NCBI GenBank assembly: GCA_964534765.1
Contig: CAZHRJ010000051.1
Span: 1-18,581 of the forward strand
Direction of reading: 5' to 3'
Length of the DNA: 18,581 bases
DNA from: CAZHRJ01 sp964534765
Lineage (GTDB): Bacteria; Lindowbacteria; 2-12-FULL-62-27
The notes beneath the pieces were generated by a model. That model was not told where the DNA came from, did not search any database, and worked only from the letters and a program-made list of their open reading frames with translations. A program made the position numbers and the translations under genes. Below are positions 8,282-15,533 of the stretch, one piece after another. The stretch's first letter is position 1. The number at the start of each line of letters is the position of its first letter.

Positions 8282-8905
8282 ATGACACATTTGAAAAAAG
8301 GGCTGGGGGTTGGACTTGTCCTGCTGAGCATCGCGTGTGGCGGAGCGGACCCTCAGGAAATTACAAGGCGGGTTCGGCATCTCCGGAACACGGATAAACT
8401 TGATCGAGCGCTCCCTCAGGCCCTCGATGCGATTGAGGACTTGTCCGGCAAAGACAAAGCGGACATACAGATCCTGGCGGCGGAGACGGCGTACGATCTC
8501 TATCGAAGAACCAACAACAAGGCTTATGCAACCCAGGCACTCGAACTACTTCAGGCGGTAATGAATGACAAGCTCATTTCGGACGGCCGGCCGGAAGGAC
8601 TGGCCGCCGCCATATTTAAATCCTACGAAAAATTTGACCGGGCGGTCAAATATTACCGCCTGGCTGAAAAATACGCCGCTCCGACAGACCCCGTCCGCGC
8701 CGCCGCTTATGCCTATCAGGTGATCGATATCGTAAAAGGGAGAAATAGTCACCAGGTCATCATTTCTGAAACGGAGTCTTTTTTGCGTAAATATCCCAAC
8801 CATCCGCAGGTATCAGCCATCCAACAGATCAATCTTTCGTCGAAACAGGCGGACGAGTCCGAATGGCAACATACCAAAGCACAGGCCGAGGACGATGAGT
8901 ACTGA
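8282..8905 (+). CDS. Candidate lipoprotein with TPR-like helices
   Basis: The protein has 207 residues from ATG at 8282. The start MTHLKKGLGVGLVLLSIAC looks like a lipoprotein signal with Cys19 as the lipidated residue, but Ser sits at -3 where Leu is usual, so the lipobox is imperfect. The remainder is predicted alpha-helical, with paired helices such as ATQALELLQAVMNDK and KFDRAVKYYRLAEKYA that look like TPRs. An in-frame TTG at 8240 would place residues before the signal and is rejected. Lying directly after four pseudopilin genes, it could be a pilotin or assembly lipoprotein of the PilF type. That is inference from position and fold, not from a family signature. Confidence 0.65.
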   Translation: MTHLKKGLGVGLVLLSIACGGADPQEITRRVRHLRNTDKLDRALPQALDAIEDLSGKDKADIQILAAETAYDLYRRTNNKAYATQALELLQAVMNDKLISDGRPEGLAAAIFKSYEKFDRAVKYYRLAEKYAAPTDPVRAAAYAYQVIDIVKGRNSHQVIISETESFLRKYPNHPQVSAIQQINLSSKQADESEWQHTKAQAEDDEY

Positions 8906-9003
8906 GCAGTAACATCCGCGTCTACACTTGGGATGACCGCGGTTCGTGGAGTGCAGATCCCTCTCGTTATCCGCACGATGAAATGCCGGTGGAGATGATA
9001 TGA
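8902..9003 (+). CDS. Possible 33-residue peptide with CTG start
   Basis: A short frame begins at CTG 8902, which overlaps the lipoprotein stop by three bases (CTGA), and ends at TGA 9001-9003, which overlaps the next ATG (ATGA). GAGG at 8888-8891 lies 10 bases upstream of the CTG. The peptide is rich in Asp, Tyr, Trp and Pro, including VYTWDDRGSW, with no hydrophobic segment. No ATG, GTG or TTG opens the frame early; the first internal ATG is at 8980. The overlaps at both ends are the only reason to take it as a gene. It may be chance or a decayed C-terminal extension of the lipoprotein. Confidence 0.3.
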   Translation: MSSNIRVYTWDDRGSWSADPSRYPHDEMPVEMI

Positions 9004-11018
9004 AAAAATTCTCTGAATTCCTCCTGATCGGCGGCCTGCTGACTCTTTTTATGTGGATGTCGCTGAGCGCTTCGCGGGAGAAATCACCAACCTTTGACGA
9101 AATCGCTCATATCACCAAGGGATACGTGATTCACCAAACCGGCGATTTCCGCCTCAGCCTTGACGCCAGCATCCTGCCTCAGTACTGGGCGGCCTTGCCG
9201 TTGCGGGTCGAATCGCTTCGGTTGCCGCCGCCGCAGGATCCCTCGTGGATTCGAAACGACGTGATCGACGTTGGCCGCCAGTTCTTCTTCACCCTTGGCA
9301 ACGATGTGAATAAAATTGTGTTCCGGGCAAGAACCATGATGGTCCTCGTCGCCGCCGCGCTCGGTTTTGCCATCTATCTCTGGTCGAAATGTTTGTTCGG
9401 TATCACCGGAGGACTCATCTCACTTTCTCTCTACGCCTTCTGCCCGTCGTTTCTGGCGCATGGGAGTCTGGTCACCACTGACGTTCCGCTGGCCCTCTTG
9501 ATGCTGATCTCCCTCACACTCTTATGGCATTTTCTCAACAACGTTCATTGGCGTTCATGCCTTGCCGTGTCCCTCGCTGTCGCCCTCCTCCTCATTACGA
9601 AATTGTCCGGTCTCCTGATTCTGCCCATGGCGATCCTGCTGTTCGTTCTCCGCTGTTCATTGGGCCCAAAAATTGGAATTCCCTGGAGAGTATCCGCGTC
9701 TCAAACGATCGGATGGGCGGGTGGAACGGTTATCCTTGTTGTTTTCTTCCTCTGGGCGTTTCATGGTTTCAAATACTCCGCAAATCCGTCTGATCATCAT
9801 GACCCCATCGCCGGCCCGGGCCAGGGATGGGCTTCCATCCATGCGGCGCCCGGTATCAAGACCGGCATTTTCAGCTTCGCGCAGAACCACAAACTCTTGC
9901 CGGAACAATTCCTCTATGGAGTGGCATTCATGGGACAGGATATCAAAATCCGGCGCGCTTTCCTCAACGGCGGGTATAGCGTCACCGGCTGGTGGTACTT
10001 TTTCCCCTATTGCTTCATCATCAAGACCCCTTTACCAGTACTTTTGCTGTTGCTTCTTGCCCTTGGAGCTGTTCTTGATCGGCTGGGAAGTCCAGGCAGT
10101 GATGGTGGGAGCAAATTTGATACAGGAGTCCTCAAACAAGTGTATACATCCGCTCCGCTGTGGGCATTCAGTCTGATGTATGGCGCAAGTCTGATCACAA
10201 GCTCCGTTAACATCGGGCACAGGCATCTATTGCCGATCTATCCACCGCTCTTTATATTGGCGGGGTCTTTATCTTACTGGATTCAAACTCGTCGGCGCTG
10301 GATGGCTCCGGTTGTGCTGTTGTTGATTGGATTTCACATTGTGGACTCCGTTCGGATCAGACCTCATTATCTCGCTTTTTTTAATCAAATTGTCGGCGGC
10401 CCGCGCGAGGGATACCGTTACCTGGTCGACAGCTCACTAGATTGGGGCCAGGATCTCCCCGGCCTCAAACGATGGCTCCATCGGAATGTACCCCAAACCC
10501 ATCCCCCGGTCACTGTTTTCCTATCCTATTTTGGGACGAGCAGCCCATCCCACTACGGTATCGATGCGGAATCACTGCCGGGATCTCCGGATATTGACCA
10601 TCTGAATGTGAGACGAGTCGCGGCGCTCAGGGGTGGTATCTACTGTATCAGCGCAACGATGCTTCAGTCCGTCTATCTGTCCGCCATGGGTCCGTGGGCT
10701 TTCCCCTATGAAAAGGCATATGAGAAGGTTCTTTCAAAAATGTTTGAGTGGCAGCAGGCGGAGAAAAATCCGACGGATTTGGAACAGTTGAGGCGGAAAT
10801 ATGGCGAGAAGTTTTGGAATGATACTTTCATTTTTTTCGATCACCTCCAGTTTTCCCGGCTCTGCGCGTACCTGCGTAAAAAAACTCCTGACGACAATAT
10901 CGGATATTCCATACTGATTTACCGGCTGACGGACGAAGAAGTCCGGGCGGCCCTCTACGGGCAGCCGGCAGAGTTGGTTCCGGATGTCCGGGTCAAGGGG
11001 ATGGACCAATGGAGATAA
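9000..11018 (+). CDS. PMT/GT39-like membrane glycosyltransferase
   Basis: The protein has 672 residues from ATG at 9000 with a strong ribosome site, GGTGGAG at 8988-8994. After a first helix (about 7-23) comes SPTFDEIAH with Asp33-Glu34, the acidic motif of GT39 enzymes. SFLAHGSLVTTDVPLAL (150-166) matches the conserved TDxP loop of the PMT_2 family. Later GWWYFFP and KTPLP (331-346) and NIGHRHLLPIYP (404-415) mark a recognisable bacterial branch of phospholipid-carrier-dependent glycosyltransferases. VDSSLDWGQDLPGL is in the soluble part after the last helices. The enzyme would transfer a sugar from a polyprenyl-phosphate carrier to a protein or glycan on the periplasmic side. Acceptors are unknown. 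Its position after the pilin genes suggests pilin or pilus-associated glycosylation, which is inference. Confidence 0.86.
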   Translation: MKKFSEFLLIGGLLTLFMWMSLSASREKSPTFDEIAHITKGYVIHQTGDFRLSLDASILPQYWAALPLRVESLRLPPPQDPSWIRNDVIDVGRQFFFTLGNDVNKIVFRARTMMVLVAAALGFAIYLWSKCLFGITGGLISLSLYAFCPSFLAHGSLVTTDVPLALLMLISLTLLWHFLNNVHWRSCLAVSLAVALLLITKLSGLLILPMAILLFVLRCSLGPKIGIPWRVSASQTIGWAGGTVILVVFFLWAFHGFKYSANPSDHHDPIAGPGQGWASIHAAPGIKTGIFSFAQNHKLLPEQFLYGVAFMGQDIKIRRAFLNGGYSVTGWWYFFPYCFIIKTPLPVLLLLLLALGAVLDRLGSPGSDGGSKFDTGVLKQVYTSAPLWAFSLMYGASLITSSVNIGHRHLLPIYPPLFILAGSLSYWIQTRRRWMAPVVLLLIGFHIVDSVRIRPHYLAFFNQIVGGPREGYRYLVDSSLDWGQDLPGLKRWLHRNVPQTHPPVTVFLSYFGTSSPSHYGIDAESLPGSPDIDHLNVRRVAALRGGIYCISATMLQSVYLSAMGPWAFPYEKAYEKVLSKMFEWQQAEKNPTDLEQLRRKYGEKFWNDTFIFFDHLQFSRLCAYLRKKTPDDNIGYSILIYRLTDEEVRAALYGQPAELVPDVRVKGMDQWR

Positions 11019-11170
11019 TGCCAGATTGGCCTTACATACCGGCGCATGAAAACAAAAGCCAAAATGACAAATACGTTCCAATTGCCGACATCCATTTTGA
11101 TACAGGGCGCGCCGCGGGAGTGAACATGATAGATGCTCGGAGACAAACTGTTTGTGGAGGAAGTATCTGA
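11018..11170 (+). CDS. Small ORF of 50 residues, translationally coupled
   Basis: An ATG at 11018 shares one base with the stop of the preceding glycosyltransferase (TAATG), with GGAG at 11011-11014 only three bases upstream. The frame runs 50 codons to TGA at 11168-11170 and fills most of what would otherwise be an empty 216-base gap before the regulator gene. The product begins MPDWPYIPAHENKSQ, is hydrophilic, has one Cys and no transmembrane helix. It resembles no family I know. The TAATG junction supports real translation, but the tight ribosome-site spacing and short length leave doubt. Confidence 0.42.
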   Translation: MPDWPYIPAHENKSQNDKYVPIADIHFDTGRAAGVNMIDARRQTVCGGSI

Positions 11171-11234
11171 AAAATTGCGATCTCGCCGCGGACATCCCTT
11201 GACACTCTGAGGCGCCCCAAGTCACGATCGGATT

Positions 11235-12593
11235 GTGAATGATTCTAAACTCCTGATACTTGAAGACGATTCGGCTCTCCGTAAAACACTCCAAAAACTC
11301 TTTGCCTCACGGCTCAGTGGCGTTGATGTCCTGGCGGTCGAATGCCTGGCGGAGGCTCGCTCCGTGCTCGCGGATCAATCTCCACACGTCGTCCTCAGCG
11401 ACCTCCAACTCGGCGACGGGTCCGGGCTGGATCTCTTGAAATCGGCCGCCAAACTTCCGGCCCGACCCCATTTCATTTTCCTGACTGGCCACGCCACCTT
11501 GGAGTCCGCGACCGAAGCCCTCCGGCTCGGCGCGTTCGATTACCTCCAGAAACCCTATGAGGAGGAACATCTCGTCCATACCGTCCGCCGCGCATTCGAA
11601 TCGAGACGTCTCCACGAACGCGTTCGGGACTTGTCGGAATTGACTTCCGTCCCCAGCCCGGGAGAATGGGATTCCACGCCGGTTTTTCAAGATCCGCTCT
11701 CCCAAAAACTATTCACCGAGGCCGGCCACCTCGCCGTTGGCGACGCGCCTGTCCTTCTCACCGGCGAAAGCGGCACGGGCAAGGAAGTCCTCGCGCGGCA
11801 TATCCACGCCAAAAGCCGTCGCGCGGCGGAACCCTTTGTCGCGATCAATTGCGCCGCCATCCCTGAAACTCTCCTCGAGGCCGAACTCTTCGGATTCGAA
11901 AAGGGCGCTTTCACCGGCGCTTCCGGCCAACGCAAAGGCAAATACGAACTCGCGGCCGGCGGAACCCTGTTCCTGGATGAAATCGGCGACCTCTCCATCG
12001 CGCTCCAGCCCAAACTTCTCCGCGTCCTCGATGGCCATGGATTTCTCCGCCTCGGCGGCCAGGCCACCATCCAGCCCGATGTCCGGATCATCACGGCGAC
12101 CAATCGGAAAATCGAGGCCGAGGTCGCCGCGGGAAGATTCCGCGAAGACCTCTTTTACCGGCTCAATGTCGGCCGGATCGATATCCCTCCCCTCCGCGCC
12201 CGCCGCGCTGATATCCTCCCCCTCGCGGATCGGTTCATCCTGTCCCTCGCCAGAAAATACCGCCGGCCGAATCTGGGCCTCTCAGCCGAGTCACGCAAAA
12301 AAATTCTCGACTATCCCTGGCCCGGTAACGTTCGCGAACTCCAGAATGCCCTCGAACGCGCAGCTCTCCTCTCATCGGAGGATTCGATTGAACTCTCACC
12401 CATCCTCTCGGCCGCGGCTCGCCCCTTGATGCCGGCCGGCGGATCTCTGGCTGATCTCGTTGACGCCTACGAAAAAGAATTGATCAAATCCGCCCTCGCC
12501 GCTCATCACCGCAACAAGGCCGCCGCCGCCCGCGCGCTTGGCCTGTCCAAACAACTCCTTAATTATAAATTGAAAAAATTCGGTATCGGCTGA
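11235..12593 (+). CDS. NtrC-family sigma-54-dependent response regulator
   Basis: The protein has 452 residues from GTG at 11235. The receiver domain (1-125) has Asp11-Asp12, phosphoacceptor Asp56, Thr84 and Lys106, so it should be phosphorylated by a histidine kinase. The AAA+ domain has Walker A GESGTGKE (177-184), the sigma-54 contact motif GAFTGA (224-229), and Walker B around GTLFLDEIGD (243-252). The C-terminus is a Fis-type helix-turn-helix (about 427-450, with NKAAAARALGLSKQLLNYKL). All the motifs needed to open sigma-54 promoters are intact. No histidine kinase gene is adjacent. PilR, which activates pilin genes, has this architecture and pilin genes lie upstream, but I found no convincing sigma-54 site at the pilin promoter, so the targets are unknown. 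The gap of 64 bases after the small ORF may hold its promoter. Confidence 0.95.
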   Translation: MNDSKLLILEDDSALRKTLQKLFASRLSGVDVLAVECLAEARSVLADQSPHVVLSDLQLGDGSGLDLLKSAAKLPARPHFIFLTGHATLESATEALRLGAFDYLQKPYEEEHLVHTVRRAFESRRLHERVRDLSELTSVPSPGEWDSTPVFQDPLSQKLFTEAGHLAVGDAPVLLTGESGTGKEVLARHIHAKSRRAAEPFVAINCAAIPETLLEAELFGFEKGAFTGASGQRKGKYELAAGGTLFLDEIGDLSIALQPKLLRVLDGHGFLRLGGQATIQPDVRIITATNRKIEAEVAAGRFREDLFYRLNVGRIDIPPLRARRADILPLADRFILSLARKYRRPNLGLSAESRKKILDYPWPGNVRELQNALERAALLSSEDSIELSPILSAAARPLMPAGGSLADLVDAYEKELIKSALAAHHRNKAAAARALGLSKQLLNYKLKKFGIG

Positions 12594-12610
12594 GTCTCAT
12601 TCCTGAACCC

Positions 12611-13915
12611 ATGACGGATCAATCCCAAACTCGCATTGGCCGCATGGGTCTTGCCGTTATCCTCATCCACTTTTTGATCCTTGCCGCTCTCAATCTCGAC
12701 TTCTTGCCGGGATTCGTCGGCGACGAACAGGCTTACCGCGTCGCCGCATGGGAAATTTTTACTGGTGGGCCACGCTCCAATCTCGAACATCCTCTCCTTG
12801 CCAAAACCATCCTGGGATTCGCCGCCGCTGTGTCTGTAATCACAAATACCGACCCGGTCGTCGGCATGCGCCTCGCGTCCATCCTTGCGGGTATGGCGGC
12901 CCTGATCGCCGTCTATATGCTGGCCGCACGTTTTTTTTCCATACCCGTGGCGCTCACCGCCGTGGCTCTCCTCCCGGCCAACTCTCTCTTCCTCGTCCAC
13001 GCGCGTATGATCTCTCCGGACATCTTCGCACTGGCCCTTCTCGTCGCCGCTGTTTGCTGCTTCCTGATATCTCTTGTCGATTCCTCCGCGTCGCCCGGCC
13101 GCGCCCTGGCTCTCGCCGGAATGTTCCTCGGCCTTTCTCTCAGCGCCAAGTGGATTGGGATCTGGCTGATTCCGTGGTTTCTTGTCCGGTCGGCCCGCGC
13201 GGCCGGAGTTCGAGCCGCTGCCGTTTTTCTTTTCTCTCTGATCCTGTTTTATACACTTGGCAATGCCGCCTATTTCCTCAATCACACCCCGTTTGACGCC
13301 GTCAGATGGCATGCGGCCATTCTCAAGTACCACCGGATATCAGTCGAACTGTCGCCCTTTAACGGCTCTCCCGCCTGGACATGGTTTGCCATTCCGCAAA
13401 ATATCTACTACGCCCGGCTCGTCCCTCAGCCCGCCACTGCGCAAATGGTTCTGGTCGCGATCAACCCCGTTGTTTTTGGATTGACCATACCCGCTCTCTG
13501 GTTCGCGGTCAGTCGCGCCCGCCCCGTCGGCGCGTCCGACCACCGCGCCCGGGCCGCCCGGCTCCTGGTTGAAATCGTTCTCTGTCTCTACCTGCCGTGG
13601 CTCTTCGTTGGCCGGCCCACCTATTTTTTCTATTCGCTGGCGATTCTGCCGCCCTTGGTGATCCTGCAGGCGTGGCTCTTGCAGTCTCTCTGGATGTCGA
13701 TGGGATTCCGGCGTGCCATCGCCGCCGCACTGGTCGGGGCCGCGGGTTTTTGTTTCGCCTGGTTTTATCCGGCGGCCGTTGGATTCACCATTTCCTCAAC
13801 TCATGAAAAAATCATCGCACGGTTGAATTTCTATAAACGTCCGGTCTATAGTTCTCTCTTCTGCCAGGAATGTAATCTGTACGCAGAATCCGGAATACCC
13901 GCCGGCACGGATTGA
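12611..13915 (+). CDS. ArnT/GT39-like membrane glycosyltransferase
   Basis: The protein has 434 residues from ATG at 12611, 17 bases after the regulator gene. The first helix (about 13-32) leads to FLPGFVGDEQAYRVA with Asp38-Glu39, then LEHPLLAKTI (58-67), the His-Pro loop of the GT39/PMT_2 family, and VHARMISPDIFALAL (129-143), the second acidic loop. These are the catalytic or donor-binding loops of polyprenyl-phosphate-sugar transferases. Hydrophobic helices fill the rest, and a short soluble tail carries two cysteines (FCQEC). The protein is shorter than the 9000-11018 enzyme because it lacks a large C-terminal periplasmic domain. It lies between the regulator and ffh and may be co-transcribed with either. 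Confidence 0.84.
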   Translation: MTDQSQTRIGRMGLAVILIHFLILAALNLDFLPGFVGDEQAYRVAAWEIFTGGPRSNLEHPLLAKTILGFAAAVSVITNTDPVVGMRLASILAGMAALIAVYMLAARFFSIPVALTAVALLPANSLFLVHARMISPDIFALALLVAAVCCFLISLVDSSASPGRALALAGMFLGLSLSAKWIGIWLIPWFLVRSARAAGVRAAAVFLFSLILFYTLGNAAYFLNHTPFDAVRWHAAILKYHRISVELSPFNGSPAWTWFAIPQNIYYARLVPQPATAQMVLVAINPVVFGLTIPALWFAVSRARPVGASDHRARAARLLVEIVLCLYLPWLFVGRPTYFFYSLAILPPLVILQAWLLQSLWMSMGFRRAIAAALVGAAGFCFAWFYPAAVGFTISSTHEKIIARLNFYKRPVYSSLFCQECNLYAESGIPAGTD

Positions 13916-13927
13916 CCGGCCGTCACT

Positions 13928-13931
13928 GGAG
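13928..13931 (+). promoter_or_regulatory. Ribosome binding site that favours the second ATG of ffh
   Basis: GGAG lies three bases before ATG 13935 but nine bases before ATG 13941. The second spacing is normal, and the shorter product begins MFDRLGQRL, as Ffh proteins usually do. Confidence 0.5.
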
Positions 13932-13940
13932 CTGATGACC

Positions 13941-15248
13941 ATGTTTGACCGTCTGGGACAGCGTCTCTCGGGGCTGTTTAAAAAAATCCGCGGCCAGGCC
14001 CGCCTCACAGAATCCAATGTCTCGGACGCCGTCAAGGAAGTCCGCACGGCCCTGCTCGAAGCCGATGTGAGTCTCGCTGTCGTCCGCGCGTTCACGGAAG
14101 AAATCCGCATGAAGGCCCTCGGGTCGGAAGTCCTCTACTCCATCCGGCCGGCGGACGCGTTCGTCAAAATCGTCAATGATTCTCTCGTTAAATTCCTCGG
14201 CGGCGCCGTCGCCCCTTTCCGACTCGACCGCCGCCCGGCCGTCATTCTGCTCATGGGCCTCCAGGGCAGCGGAAAAACAACCACCGCCGCCAAACTCGCC
14301 GCGCTTTTTCTGTCCCAACAAAAAACCGTCCTCCTCGCTTCCATCGACCGCAGCCGGCCCGCGGCCGCGGAACAGCTCGCCAAACTCGCCAAATCCGCCA
14401 ACGTCCCCTTTCTGCCCACGGACGGTGACGCCGTGACTTCCGCCAAACGGGTCCTGGCTGAGGCGGAATTCCAGAACCGCGCCATTGTCATCCTCGACAC
14501 CGCCGGCCGCACGGAGGTCGACCCAGCGGTCTTTGCGGAGCTTCGAGCAGTTCGCGACGCCGTCTCGGTCGAAAAAAAAATCCTCGTCCTTGACGCCATG
14601 ATGGGTCAGGCCGCCGTCAACGTCGCAAGAGGATTCGCGGACGAGGTCGGCATCGACGGCGTCATTCTGACAAAATTCGATTCCGATGCCCGCGGCGGCG
14701 CGGCGCTCTCCGTTTACCATCTCCTGCGCGTGCCGATCCTGTTCGTGGGCGAGGGCGAGGCCATCACCAAACTCGCGCCCTTTCATCCGGACCGCGTGGC
14801 CGGCCGCATCCTCGGCATGGGCGATGTCGTGTCCCTGGTGGAAAAGGCCGAGCAGACCGTAAAAGCCGACGATGCCGCACGGGTGGCCAAACGGATGGCC
14901 AAGGGCGAACTCCATCTCGAGGATTTCCTCGAACAAATTCGCATGCTTAAACGCATGGGCCCGCTCGGTGAACTCATCCAGCACCTGCCGGGCGGCATGA
15001 CCGGAAAAATCAAATTGGACGCCGTCGGCGAGGCCGGCGAGGAGGGGATGAAAAAAATCGAAGCGATCATCCTCGCGATGACGCCCACCGAACGACGCCA
15101 TCCCGAAATCCTCATCCCGCCCAGACGGCTCCGCGTCGCCAGAGGCAGCGGCGTTAGCCTCGACGAGGTCAACCGGCTCATCAAGCGATTCGAAGATTTT
15201 AAAAAAATGATGAAAAAAGCCGTAAAAATGGGTATGATGGGCCGGTAG
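13941..15248 (+). CDS. ffh: Signal recognition particle GTPase Ffh (SRP54)
   Basis: The protein has 435 residues from ATG 13941 (437 from ATG 13935). It is the cytosolic SRP GTPase that binds signal sequences and 4.5S RNA and docks with FtsY. The N domain is residues 1-98. The G domain has P-loop GLQGSGKT (106-113), DRSRPAA (136-142), DTAGR (186-190) and TKFDSDARGG (244-253). The M domain has FHPDRVAGRILGMGD, MLKRMGPL and RRLRVARGSGVSLDEVNRL. All GTPase motifs are present, yet several nearly invariant residues differ: TKLDGDARGG reads TKFDSDARGG, GQDAVN reads GQAAVN, and the D-x-Y-R-P motif reads DRSRP. The Met-rich C-terminal tail is very short. It heads the ffh-rpsP-trmD-rplS block common in bacteria, so it is the normal SRP protein, though a divergent one. 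Confidence 0.95.
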   Translation: MFDRLGQRLSGLFKKIRGQARLTESNVSDAVKEVRTALLEADVSLAVVRAFTEEIRMKALGSEVLYSIRPADAFVKIVNDSLVKFLGGAVAPFRLDRRPAVILLMGLQGSGKTTTAAKLAALFLSQQKTVLLASIDRSRPAAAEQLAKLAKSANVPFLPTDGDAVTSAKRVLAEAEFQNRAIVILDTAGRTEVDPAVFAELRAVRDAVSVEKKILVLDAMMGQAAVNVARGFADEVGIDGVILTKFDSDARGGAALSVYHLLRVPILFVGEGEAITKLAPFHPDRVAGRILGMGDVVSLVEKAEQTVKADDAARVAKRMAKGELHLEDFLEQIRMLKRMGPLGELIQHLPGGMTGKIKLDAVGEAGEEGMKKIEAIILAMTPTERRHPEILIPPRRLRVARGSGVSLDEVNRLIKRFEDFKKMMKKAVKMGMMGR

Positions 15249-15272
15249 TCTCAGAAATATCTGGAGGTACTC

Positions 15273-15524
15273 ATGGCAGTCACATTGCGTTTACGCCGGA
15301 TGGGAAAAAAGAAGCATCCGTTTTATAGGATCGTCGCCGCTGATCACAGAATGCCGACCGATGGCCGCTTTCTTGAAATCGTCGGAACGTACGATCCGCT
15401 TCCCCGGCCGGCTAAAATTGAATTGAAAAAAGACCGCGTGAAGGTCTGGCTCGATCAAGGCGCTCAGCCCTCGGATACTGTCCGCAGCATCCTTCGCAAA
15501 CACGGCTTTTTCAAAAAACCCTGA
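15273..15524 (+). CDS. rpsP: 30S ribosomal protein S16
   Basis: The protein has 83 residues, the usual length, from ATG 15273 with GGAGG at 15263-15267. The N-terminal MAVTLRLRRMGKKKHPFYRI and the following VGTYDPL and RVKVWLDQGAQPSDTV are typical of S16, a small-subunit protein needed for 30S assembly. It lies 24 bases after ffh and nine bases before trmD. The genes normally found between rpsP and trmD, a KH-domain RNA-binding protein and rimM, are absent. Confidence 0.97.
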   Translation: MAVTLRLRRMGKKKHPFYRIVAADHRMPTDGRFLEIVGTYDPLPRPAKIELKKDRVKVWLDQGAQPSDTVRSILRKHGFFKKP

Positions 15525-15533
15525 TCCCTTAAG

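Noticed and set aside
11199..11228. TTGACA at 11199-11204 as promoter of the regulator gene
   Set aside because: The -35 match is perfect, but the best -10 at 17 or 18 bases (such as CACGAT) matches only three positions, and the start would fall on the GTG itself.
12563..13333. 256-codon reading frame on the minus strand across the ArnT-like gene
   Set aside because: The product is low complexity and hydrophilic, opposite a membrane protein with clear GT39 motifs, so it is a shadow frame.
13923..15101. 392-codon reading frame on the minus strand across ffh
   Set aside because: It is the mirror of a GC-rich gene with strong third-base bias. The plus strand encodes an obvious Ffh, and the antisense product is low complexity (Asp/Gly/Glu/Phe-rich).
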